Positions 45,237 through 55,023 of a stretch of 64,000 bases of DNA are shown here, one piece after another. A program made the translations under genes and the position numbers. Source of the stretch: Zopfochytrium polystomum (taxonomy: Eukaryota > Chytridiomycota > Chytridiomycetes > Chytridiales > Chytridiaceae); the NCBI GenBank assembly GCA_025765615.1, contig JAIVFJ010000186.1, positions 62,001 to 126,000 on the forward strand, given 5' to 3'. How positions within the stretch are numbered: position 1 is the stretch's first letter; the number at the start of each line of letters is the position of its first letter. The notes below the pieces were generated by a model, which saw only the letters and a program-made list of their open reading frames with translations, made no database searches and was not told the origin of the DNA.

Positions 45237-46977
45237 ACTTGTACACACACGCATAGGGTTGTGGGGCTGTCCACATACTAAACCAAAGTTTCAAGAACAA
45301 CAAATACAGCTTCTCCAAGTCAACCATTATATGGGCAAGATTGATGACAGCACCTTCAAAGATATCACTGGTCTGTTTGACTACCTGAAGTTTATGGAGG
45401 CTTGCAACTGTGACTCTGAAGACTTCGCAGAGCCACCTGCTGACCCAGTGAACAAGGCAGCCTTACTCAGTAGTCCCCAAGGTCGACTATGAGATTCTCA
45501 AGTATCTCACATAAGGTGCTGGTCACAGTTTGGGTTCTTCAGCTCTTAGTTGATTATGATTTGGTACAACACATTGTATGTTTTCAGACGAGAAGCATGA
45601 CCCTATTAGAAAGAGGAATCAATTTCTGTTGTTTCTCTATTTTTATAATTTTTTCCACTATGTAGATTTATTTTAGTCTTGTAACAAAGAATTTCCATTT
45701 ATTAGCGCAATTAGAATCATTATCTTTGTGATAATGAAAGCGCTGTTTGACTCCTTGGTTGCAAATGGGTCTATGTCGCCTTGGAGCCCCCTCTAGTTTA
45801 TACGTGTATGTAATCATGTGAATGCTTCTTATCTCTAATCTTTTCTTCCTTGTCAGTTTTGCCTTGTCATCAATTTCATTCTTCCTTCTTTTTTCACTTC
45901 TCTTCAAACATTTATTCCTTTCTTTCTTTTTTTTTTCTCTTCTTCCTAATGCTACTCTCCATACAAACAGCTGCCCTTGGAGAAGCGGCCTCATTCATCT
46001 TTTTTTTATACAACCAACCAATAAATGCCATCTCTAAGAATTTAGATTTGTACTGCTACTGTTAGCAGCCCTCTGTGCCTTTCTTTCCCATCTTTTTAAA
46101 GGAAGCCTGCATCAGCCTCTCCAACCAGCTGTCACAGGCATGATACATATTTGCACAAGCTACACTTGCTGCCAGAGACTCCATCGTTGGTAGAACTCCA
46201 TAACCGACAGAGGCAAGGTGGTGCGCTGATGACTTAGAGTTGCGAGCAGGATGGAGGTTGGAGGGAGGTTGAGACGCCACATTCCTTCTACACCAGTGAG
46301 TATGCCATTTGGTTGTTGTCATGATGTGTGAGACAGAGACAACAAGGAATAAATAAAAGAGAAAACAGAAAAAACAGGAAAAACAGGATAAATTACTAAT
46401 TGAAAAATTAAGTAAAAGTTACCAATGAAAAGATAAGGAAAACCCCTTTTATGAGGCATTACATCATGGTAGCAGGTGGTAGAGCTCTGCCATCATCTTG
46501 TTAACTCTGTCCATCAGGGCTTAGCACTTCTCCCACACAATTTTTTCAGTCCTAAGTCATTTCCAAAAGTGATGGCCCATTATCCAGGTGTCATAGCAGG
46601 ACTTTGCATTTCTGCTCAGTCTGTCCACTAGCCGCCGAGCGAGCCGAGTGGGAGGGAGCTACGTTTTGTTGGAAGGCAGGTAAGTGTCGGTGTACATGGC
46701 TGTGTCATGTAAGAAAAACAGCAAGAATTGAGCGGCGCACCGGACAAAGTTGTCGACGACGGGCCATGGCTGTTTAATTGGGGGGGAGAGGTTATTGATT
46801 TGAGACGATTGTAAGCGGGTGTTCGGTGCAAGGTCACATCGCGCCCTCTCATCCAAATCGTGATAATGTCCACGATCCCTCGATCTCGGGATGGGATCGG
46901 ATCGCCATCGTTCGAGCTCGGCCATATCAGCGCAAGCAGGAGCTGCCTGATGTTGCTATGACAAGGTTGGACTGGGG
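45237..46977. other. AT-rich spacer, no recognised gene
   Basis: Sequence flanking the LTR. A frame at 45259-45492 (no ATG) has protein-like composition but no recognisable family. T-rich stretches lie at 45835-45960. 46330-46450 is A-rich. GC content rises again from about 46620. No support was seen for a functional gene. Confidence 0.5.
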
Positions 46978-47720
46978 TCAACTATTCGGACTCGACAATT
47001 CGACCAGACACTTTATTGCTTGTGCTGCCAACCAATCCATCCTGCGCCCAGCTCGATATCCCCTCCCCCCCGCCCTCCTTTTCATATTCCTCCACGTTTC
47101 CAAAAGCCCACTCTCCGCCACGTCGAGCATCCTGGTCATCGCCGACCGCTGCTGGCGCCGCGGAACCGCGGTCGCGGCGGCGCCATGTTCGTCGGCGACA
47201 ACGGGGGGCTGGGCGTCTGTCCGCGCGGTGGGGGCGAGTCGGGTCGAACAACGACGCGCGGAGGCGCCGGGGCGGCGGGTGCCGGACGAGGTGGGGACCG
47301 GGGCCTCGGTGGCGTTGCTGGACGGGAAACGTTTTGCGTTGGGGTAGAAGTGAACAAAGGGGATTGTCAGGCACGGGGAGGGCAGAAATCTGAAACAGGG
47401 CGGATTCAACGTACGTGGTCGTTCGGGGGCCCTATTGGGGAAGGCGGGGGGGAAGGCGGTGTGGGGAGGAGAATTGTTGTAAGCGTGAGACCTCGCTGTG
47501 CAATGTAGTGGGGATTTGTCGAGAAGGGAAAAAAGGTCGAACAGATGCCAGGTAGGCGCGCGGAGGTGAACCGGAGGAGTAATGCTCTGTTCAAATAGCA
47601 CTCTAGACCATACTTGCGGCGGACCAGCTTGACAAGCGGAGCCCGGTCACGGCTGTCGGCGGCGGCGGCGGACGCGACCAGCGCGGCCAGAAGTGTGAAC
47701 ACGAGGATGACAGCGCGCAT
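46978..47720 (-). CDS. Possible secreted protein, distant relative of the tiny-peptide genes
   Basis: A minus-strand ATG at 47718-47720 starts MRAVILVFTLLAALVASAAA, a good signal peptide resembling the start of the two tiny-peptide genes (MRAFTFVLAAVLAV). The first exon would end at 47614 with donor GTATGG, after a dibasic KLVRRK. An acceptor at about 47390 opens a long frame to a stop at 46978, giving 172 aa (exons 47614-47720 and 46978-47389). The second exon is GC-rich and open in other frames too, so the splice model is weak. Unspliced, the first exon runs on for about 103 aa. The signal peptide is the only part I trust. Function unknown. Confidence 0.35.
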
Positions 47721-48102
47721 CGTCTCAGGGGTGAGTGTGTTTGGTTTCTCTTGCTTTCTCCCTTCCTTTCCGTTTATTGGTGAGTGCTCGGAAACAGTTT
47801 CAATGTCCTTTTTATTCCCACTTTGCGAGGGCGAAGCACCGTGCAATTTCGTTCGTTCGAAAGGGCGGCCCGGCTAAGAACGCGAGACACCCACGGATGG
47901 GTTCTTTCGCCAAGAATGCTGCGTTTCGCTCGTAAGGTGGCGCGCGGGCTGAACAAATCCGGTTCGGGCTGCCGGCACACCGCGGACCCTGAAAAAGCAC
48001 GGGTGTTTTCGTGCTCGCTCCGTTCAACCCTCTTTCGCCACAGGCGTGGCGCACTAAGTACCTTCTACTAATATCAAGATCTCCGCTTTGCCCGCCCCGA
48101 CA
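47721..48102. other. Spacer
   Basis: No gene was seen. The first part is probably the leader and promoter of the minus-strand secreted-protein candidate, with a TGTGTTTGGTTT stretch like that in front of the tiny-peptide genes. Confidence 0.4.
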
Positions 48103-48465
48103 TCAGCGTGTTTGACAAATGGGCTTCTCGCCAAACCCTGACGGAAAATGCAACTGTCCTTCTGTTTCAAAGGCAGAGAGAGTCCTGCGGGCGACCCGCT
48201 TATCGATTGTATCGATTGCATCTTTGACGACGGCGAAACGCCCCGTCGCCGCTGTCTGGGGGGCTGACCCTGCCTCTCGATTTCGGAGTGGGTGGACATC
48301 AACAACGATCGCATCATAGTGCTCGTGCATTGCCCTTGCCCGAGGCATTTCAAAAGTTGCCATCGAATCGATCCGCAACAACCGTGCATGTTCGCACGTC
48401 TTGATGACTCCGCCTTCATCAGTTTTCCTCCAAATGAGCGGTCGAATCACTTCCCGTCCACTCAT
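48103..48465 (-). CDS. Hypothetical protein, 120 aa
   Basis: A single open frame from ATG to TGA has balanced, protein-like composition (for example YDAIVVDVHPLRN and AIDTIDKRVARRTLSAFE). No signal peptide, membrane segment or known motif was recognised. It sits in a region without transposon signatures and overlaps the start of a plus-strand candidate by about 80 bases, so at most one of the two starts is right. It may be one exon of a larger gene. Confidence 0.3.
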   Translation of the reverse strand: MSGREVIRPLIWRKTDEGGVIKTCEHARLLRIDSMATFEMPRARAMHEHYDAIVVDVHPLRNREAGSAPQTAATGRFAVVKDAIDTIDKRVARRTLSAFETEGQLHFPSGFGEKPICQTR

Positions 48466-49256
48466 CGTCCCGCCAACACCGCTCCTATTTCTGTTCCCAA
48501 TTTAAATCCTCTCCTCCTCAATAAAAACGGGCAGTTCTGCACGCATCGTGGCAGAAGCCAACACTGTCCCTCAAGCGCAGGCCAGTACCTCGTCGGTGTT
48601 TTTGAAGCGGGGGGATGGACCCATTACAGAATTGTCGATGTGAGCAGAGTCGAAGCTCATTCGGCGGTGTGCGGGGGCCCTGGATGAGCTGGCGGAATGA
48701 CGGGCATATGCTACTAAGGTTCTCATTTGGATATTCGAAGCACAGGCAAGCACTCACTCTTCGATTTTGTTTTCTTTAGCCAGCGAAGCGGGGGTGGGGT
48801 GGGGCCATTGCAACGCCTTTGCCCGTGGTGGTGCAACAAAGCGAGATTGTTCTGGCGCGATTCATTCCATTGCTCAGCTCAGCTGCTTATGTGGAGCTGG
48901 GCGTGCCGGCCTCGAAGAGATCCTTTGGAACGCCTTCCAGTGTGGCGCCTCTATATTTCTCTGTCGCCGGTGCCAGTGCATACGGGCCTCTTTCCAAACG
49001 TTCTCGGCGGGATCTCTACACAGCGCAGACACACCTTGGCGACAGTAGGAAAAAAAAAGAAAAAAAAAGAAAAAAAAAAGAAGGGCACTTCACGCCGTCG
49101 CAGAACCTCGTGTTGAGCCCTGGTGAGACAGCGAGCCGGGGACTTTACTTGGTGTTGTGGCAAGACCAGAATCTCTGCTGGTCTGCGAAAAGCGTACTGT
49201 CAGACTGGAAACTCGACAGGTGTACCCGCACTGCCCAGAGGACGTCAAGAAGCTGA
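48388..49256 (+). CDS. Hypothetical multi-exon gene, model incomplete
   Basis: Two exons join well: 48388-48639 (ending HYRIVD, donor GTGAGC) and 48780-49044 (acceptor TTCTTTAG), giving PLPVVVQQSEIVLARFIPLL and later LYFSVAGASAYGPL in one frame. After 49044 the frame continues through an AAAAAAG-rich stretch to a stop at 49256, or is spliced again. Protein-like sequence in other frames up to about 49570 (RRQLLRCDASRLLLDWRF) suggests more exons. I cannot resolve the end and recognise no family. The start is also uncertain, because the first exon overlaps a minus-strand ORF. Confidence 0.35.
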
Positions 49257-49636
49257 CCGCCTCAACTCGTTCGTTGCGCCTGCAAACCAAGGTCTTTGAG
49301 AAGTTTCCACGGGTTCTCTTTTTCGAGCGTTGGTTTTTCGGCTGCTGACGCCCGACACCCCCCGGCTCAAACACGGAACCCCCAGCAACACGCTCGCCGC
49401 GCCCGCGGCCCACCGCCGCCGCAGCAGCACCTCTTTGCCCGTTCGTCGCCAGCTGCTGCGCTGCGACGCTTCTCGCCTCCTGCTGGACTGGCGGTTTGCG
49501 GCGGCAACGGGCCGTGGACCGCTCTGTTCGGCCTGGCGTAGCGATAAGCTGCTTGAAGGGAGAAGACGTTGAGGATGAGGAGGGCAACGCGAGAGGTATC
49601 GTGGCAGGGGACAAGATCTTGGGAAAATGTCCAACG

Positions 49637-49677
<41 letters not shown>

Positions 49678-50243
49678 TGGGATATCTTATTCGAAGAGCT
49701 CCTCTCTATGCCTTCCAAAAAACGAGTCTTTTCCTTTTCGTTTTCTTTTTCTTTACGTCCCATATAGAGCGAAGAAGACCGATCAGAACAATGGGTAAGG
49801 TGTCTCTTTCTTTCTTTTTTTTTTTTTTTTTTTTTGCGAGAGTTCGTAACACATTTTCGTGTTGCTTTGGTTTTGAATTCTTGGGCCACAATGAAAAAGG
49901 TTTAGGGGGCGGTTGGTTGGTAGAGGCAAAGGAGTTTTTTTTTTTTTTTTTTGTTTTTCGGGCGCGGGGCGCATAGACAGCACACGTACGTCGCAACCAT
50001 TTGGCGGGGTTGGGGGATGGGGAAGAAAAAAAAGAGGTTCACGAACAGACCAGCCAGCATCAGCGAGGAAATTGCACACACACAAATCAGAACAGAAAAG
50101 TATTAAAGGAAGGGGGTACGCGGTGGGGGCGTGGAAAGGCGTTCCCGAAACAACAAAAAGAAACTTCGTCTCTGATCCTGGGGGGGGTGGAATGCCCGAT
50201 GCTCATGGCGAGGAGGCACCGGCGGGACTTTGGTCAAGCGTCC
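49257..50243. other. GC-rich block then poly-A/poly-T tracts
   Basis: 49330-49570 is GC-rich and open in several frames on both strands; it may hold further exons of the preceding candidate. From 49639 a run of about 35 A begins, followed by T-tracts at 49817-49836 and 49935-49952. No gene is supported after 49600. Confidence 0.45.
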
Positions 50244-50647
50244 TCAGCAAGAGTTGATGCATTCTGCCCTCCAGACGTCTGTTCGTTGATTGTTTATTTA
50301 TTTGTTTTTTTTATTTTTTATTTTTTTTATTTTTTTTATTTTTTTTGGTTTGGTTTGTTTTTTTTTGGGTGAAATGTGTAACAAAGAGGTGAGCAATGCG
50401 TTAGCGACGTTAGCGACGGCACGGGGGAGAGGCGGGCGAAAGAATGGGCCTCCCGAATGCGGGACTCAGCGATTGGGGGGGTGTAATGAGGGAAAGACTG
50501 CGATTGTCGAGCGATGTGGGTTCATGGCGAATGCTTGCCTGGGTCAACGTCGGGACCGGGGGCAGGCGCGGGAGCGGGAGCGGCGACGGCGGCGGAGGCG
50601 GCGACGACGGCCAGGACGGCGGCGAGGACAAAGGTGAAGGCGCGCAT
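50244..50647 (-). CDS. Tiny secreted peptide, copy 2 (GC-AG intron)
   Basis: Exons 50539-50647 and 50244-50278 join in phase 1; 47 aa. Signal peptide MRAFTFVLAAVLAVVAASAA, then (Pro-Ala)n, GPDVDP, and the C-terminus DVWRAECINSC before the stop. The second exon is 35 nt in both copies, and the residues D, W, E, C and C align with copy 1. The donor that keeps this frame is CCAG|GCAAGC, a strong GC-type 5' splice site, rather than GT. Without splicing the frame would stop after 42 residues (ending in GKHSP). The upstream ~370 bases are almost the same as in copy 1, so both should be expressed under the same conditions. Function unknown. Confidence 0.6.
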
Positions 50648-51016
50648 TATTCCTTTTGGTGTGTGTTTGGTTTGTGTGTGAGAGTGTGCGTGAGAGTTGT
50701 GTGTGCGGGAAGACTGTTGCTGGGGTGTGCTGGGTGGGTTTCTGTGGGTTGCCGTATTTGTATGGTTTCGGTCCTCGTGCAGGTGGGGTATGAGGGAGAG
50801 AGAGTGTGTGTGTGTGTGTGAGAGTGAGAGAGAGAGAGAGGGAGAGGGAGAGACAGAGCGAGCGAGGCGAAAGAAGTGAGAGTGTGACACAAATCGGGCA
50901 AGGCAAGACAGCGCGCGCCCACGCGGCCCGTTTCGTCCGAGAATCCGAGACGGTGGGCGAGACAGGTCCTTTGGTTGTCTCTTCTATCGCACCTCTGCAC
51001 ATACTTTTTACACATG
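50557..51016. repeat. Segmental duplication A, copy 2
   Basis: Partner of 42131-42597. It differs mainly by a (GT)n insertion inside the (GA)n stretch (50803-50820) and a few substitutions. It covers promoter, leader and signal-peptide exon of the second tiny-peptide gene. Confidence 0.85.
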
Positions 51017-51423
51017 GCTAAAAAAAAAAGAAAATGGAGCGCGACGCACCAAAGCCGCCGCCGCTTGATCGAGCATCGAGGAATATCTGTATGTCTGTCT
51101 GTCTGTCCACCACCACACACGCACACACACACACACACCCACACACACAAGCGCAGCTAGCGATGCTTCCTTCTACTTTCTTCCATGTCCTTTTATGGAA
51201 TAGATAATGACGTTGCTATCGCCTGCAGTGTGAGACGACTGTGCGTGTGCGTGTGTGTGCGTGTGTGTGTGTGTGTGTGTGACAGTCGGATTGACACCGT
51301 AACACAAACACGATGCCCCACGCGAGACAACAGGCGAGATAAATGCTTTATGTCATATCCTGGAAAAGTGGAAACGGGGTGTACCCCCTTTGCAAGCCTG
51401 CACTGGCTTGCGCTATTTCACGA
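51017..51423. other. Spacer with GTCT, CA and GT repeats
   Basis: No gene was seen. It contains (GTCT)n at about 51090-51107, (CA)n at 51113-51148, and (GT)n at 51241-51282. Confidence 0.55.
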
Positions 51424-51543
51424 GTCTGCATCAACAATGGCTTGCTCTCCCCATGGGCATTGTGTGGCAGAACAACTGATAGCCACAATAAGATCAGATC
51501 CGTCTCGTGCCTGTTGCTACTAACCAGTCAGTCCTGCCTGACA
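51424..51543 (+). repeat. Diverged LTR fragment of the gypsy family
   Basis: It matches the last ~120 bases of the LTR at 44930-45236, including CCCATGGGCAT, the CTGATAGCCACAATA region and CTAACCAGTCAGT, and ends CTGACA. It is clearly more diverged than copies 1 and 2, so it is an older insertion. The 5' part of the LTR is not recognisable. Confidence 0.7.
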
Positions 51544-52777
51544 TGTTCTACCGACAAGGGAACCAAGCCATTGTACAGTGTTAAGAGCAAGGAAGAGTTG
51601 ACAACCCTGGGATCTGCCCAAATGCAATTTATTCTCGTTGTCACTGTTCCAGACAGGCAATCCAACTTACGCTCTCATCAAGCTAGTGAGCCTGCAAGCT
51701 GTTTGCTCAAACCGGTGGGGGGAAATTGCATGTTGATTTTGTTGTTTTGGTACTTGGGAGTGGCAAGTAACAGAGCAAGTGTTGATCAACTTTGTCTTCA
51801 ATGCGCATGTGTGAGCACGTGTGAGCACTGAAACTGTGCCAAATCGGAAAGCAGCTGTCAAGCCAGGCTTATTTGTCGCACTTTCTGGGAATTTCGCCAG
51901 CACAAGCCTTTTTTTCCCTTCATTTTATTTAATGTTTGCTTGTGTAAAATCATGGAAAGCCAGGCACCAGCAGTCAGTTAGGCTAATTTACTTCTCAACC
52001 ATTGGACCACTTTCAAAAAAACGTTTCGCATTTCGTCAACAAACGGCATTCTCATTTTCTGTCGCAAATGCAGTTAATCTTGTGACAGCTGACTTGCATG
52101 GCGCATTTTGTGAAAGACAAATGTTTTTGGAAGCGGTCCATTTAAGTTTTGCAACAGTTTGGTGCTTCGCATTGGTCTACTTAAGGAGCGTGCTGTTACA
52201 AGCATCAGGGGTTCAAACCTCTCACAACGAAAATTTTCAAAATCAACTTTCTCATTGAATCTCAAGGTAACCGCTGCAAGCAAACTGATCCCAGATGCGC
52301 GCTCGACTGCCAACTCTTTCGTTGCAGCTTACTGAGTGGAGTTGTTTTGTTTGCTGCCGTGTTGTTACGATTACGATTTTGGTGGTTTTTTTTTTTCGCC
52401 CCTCTGGGATTTGGTACTCCGACAAGAGAAACAGAAGTACTGTGTTCGATCGCGTTCCTCGTCTGTCTCGCGCTCTGTCTGTATGCTGTCTGTTGTTGGG
52501 GTGCCCTTAAAATGCAACTGTTGTGAATGGAGGGAATGGGAGGGAGAGTGAGAGAGTTCGGGCCGACACCGACCGACCTTTGATTGATTGTTGAGAAGGA
52601 CCGCTTGCTTTTTCTGGCTTCGCAGGAATAATTTTCCTTGTCCTCCCACTTTACTTTTGCGAGGTTTTCGTCTCTCCTGCCGAGCAAAAACCTCCACGTC
52701 GCCGTTGTCGTTGTCGCCGTCGTCTCCAGCACATTGCGCATACCCTTCCTCACCCTCACCGCGGCCACCCGACTACC
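51544..52777. other. Spacer upstream of the Rab-GDI gene
   Basis: No convincing gene. 51850-52260 is AT-rich with frames of poor quality. From 52340 composition becomes mixed, and the last ~250 bases are presumably the promoter and leader of GDI (pyrimidine- and CGTC-rich). Confidence 0.5.
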
Positions 52778-52855
52778 ATGGTTAGTTGCGTGATCTCAGT
52801 GTCGAGCAATCGTGGCGAGCCGAGAGAGGGAGAGCGAGGGGGCGTGAGTGATAGA

Positions 52856-52892
<37 letters not shown>

Positions 52893-55023
52893 TGTGTGTG
52901 TGTGTGTGTGTGTGCTCCTGCATGAGCGACGAGAAGTGGAGCGCTGCCCCCAAAAAGGCTTCATCCCTTAAACATCCTCATGCGGCTCGTCCGACCCGCG
53001 CGTTGCTGGTCTGCCGTTGTCTGGCGGGGTGTTCTGTCCACTGCGTTCTTTTGGCGTAAGCTTGTGCCGCGACCTGCCTGTTGTCCGCGCCGCCGGTCCC
53101 TCACTGCGAAGACAGACAGGGCAACCGCTGGTATGCCGTGATGGCGGTGCGGTTGTCGCCGCCCCCGTCCGATCACCACGCGTTCTAGACAGTGCGTCGC
53201 GCGTCATGAAGCGATGAATCGTTGCAGGTGCCGAGCAGCCTGCATGGTTCGACCCATTTCTTTTGGCTTTCTGTTTACCGACAGATCGATTGACGCGTTC
53301 CTGAAGGCACTGACCCCTCAACCCCCTTTCTAACGTCCGACCCAACCCCTCTTTGCACGGCGTGGTACATAGGATGAAACGTACGACGTGATCGTTCTGG
53401 GAACTGGCCTTACGGGTACTGTAATCTTGTTGTTTAGACAAACCATCTTGTGTCATCGCATCGTTACACATTCTCGAATTCTTTCCCATCGTAGAGTGCA
53501 TCCTGGCCGGCCTTCTCTCGGTCGATGGCAAGAAGGTGCTTCAGATCGACCGTAACGACTACTACGGCGGCAGCTCAGCATCTCTGAACTTGACTCAGGT
53601 AACCGTTTCGCCACATCCCTCCCCAGATTGAAGTGCTCACCACCTTTGCCCCGCGTTGTTTCATAAAAACACAACAAACAGCTTTACAAGAAGTACCGCG
53701 ACGGTGCGCCCCTCCCTGCCGAGTACGGCCGCGACCGGGACTTCAATGTGGACTTGATCCCCAAGTTTGCGATGGCGTCGGGCGAGTTCGTGAACATCCT
53801 CTACCACACGGATGTGACGCGGTATCTCGAGTTCCGCCAGGTCGAGGGCTCGTTCGTGTACAAGGACGGCAAGGTCATCAAGGTGCCCTCCAGCCAGCAG
53901 GAGGCCGTCTTGTCCTCCATCATGTCGCTGGCCGAAAAGACGAGCGCTGCGAAGTTCCTCGAGTTCATTCAGAACTATGATTTCACCAACCCTTCGACTC
54001 AACAAGGTGAGCAGAGCGTAGTGGGTTGGATGCTCACAAACGCCTCGAGCGTGCCCCACCAATCTAAATATTCCACCCTTCGTTTGTTTCCAGGCCTCGA
54101 CTTGAATGTTGACACCATGTCGGCTGTTTACGCCAAATTCAGCATCGAGCCGAGTATCCAGGACTTTATCGGCCACGCCCTGGCTCTCCACCTCGACGAC
54201 AAGTACAAGGACTTGCCGGCACGGGACACGTACGAGCGCATCTGCCTGTACATGAACTCGATGGCGCGATACGGAAAGAGCCCGTACATCTACCCCATGT
54301 TTGGGCTGGGCGAGCTTCCGCAGGGATTTGCCCGTCTGTCGGCCATCTACGGCGGGACGTACATGCTTTCGCGCTCCGTCGACGAAGTCATCTATGAGGG
54401 TGGCAAATTTGCGGGCATCAAGTCGCAGGGCGAGACCGCAAAGGCCAAGGTCGTCATTGGCGATGCGAGCTACTTCCCGGACAAAGTGAAGAAGACCGGC
54501 CAGGTCATTCGGGCCATCTGCCTGCTGAAGCACCCAGTCCCGGACACCAGCGACGCCGATTCGGTGCAGATTATCATTCCGCAGAAGCAGGTCTCCAGGA
54601 GCAACGGTCAGGACTGTCTTTTTCCAAAAGGTGCTGTCGTGTCTAACCTATTTCCTCCTCTGCCTCTCTCTTTCCCTCTCCGTTCAAGACATCTACATCG
54701 CCGCTGTCTCCTCCGCGCACTCGGTCGCCGCCAAAGGCTTCTGGGTCGCGATCGTCTCGACCCTCGTCGAGACCTCCGAGCCCGAAAAGGAGATCGAGCC
54801 CGCACTCGCCCTCCTCGGAGCCATCTCAGAAAAGTTTGTGCACGTCGACGACCTGTACGAGCCCGTTTCGGACGGCACCGCCGAGTCGGTGTTTGTGACC
54901 CGCAGCTACGACGCCACCTCGCACTTTGAGAGCGTCTGCGCTGACGTCAAGGACGTCTACAAGCGGATCGTCGGAAGCGAGCTCAAGGTCGAGGGCAAGG
55001 TCCAGAAGATCGCCGAGGAGTGA
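52778..55023 (+). CDS. GDI1: Rab GDP-dissociation inhibitor
   Basis: Exons 52778-52780, 53373-53415, 53495-53598, 53682-54006, 54094-54606, 54689-55023; 440 aa, the normal length. The N-terminus [20 protein letters not shown] is the conserved GDI/REP start (FAD-like GxGxx fold), followed by [28 protein letters not shown] and the MSRS-like MLSRSVDEV block are family signatures. The C-terminus ([27 protein letters not shown]) is complete. GDI extracts GDP-bound prenylated Rab GTPases from membranes and keeps them soluble, so it is essential for vesicle traffic. The first coding exon is just the ATG, followed by a 592-base intron containing (GA)n and (GT)n repeats. The ATG sits in ACCATGG and meets the next exon in phase 0, which supports the model. 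Confidence 0.96.

Noticed and set aside
45259..45492. 77-residue plus frame after the gypsy LTR
   Set aside because: Starts with GTG, has no family match and no splice partners; composition alone is not enough.
49639..49674. Poly-A run that might mark a retroposed gene copy
   Set aside because: No intronless homologue of a known gene upstream and no flanking target duplication was found; long A and T runs are common in this genome.
52140..52255. tRNA-like B-box (GGGGTTCAAACCTC) with upstream A-box-like bases
   Set aside because: No acceptor or anticodon stem could be paired; at best a tRNA-derived relic.
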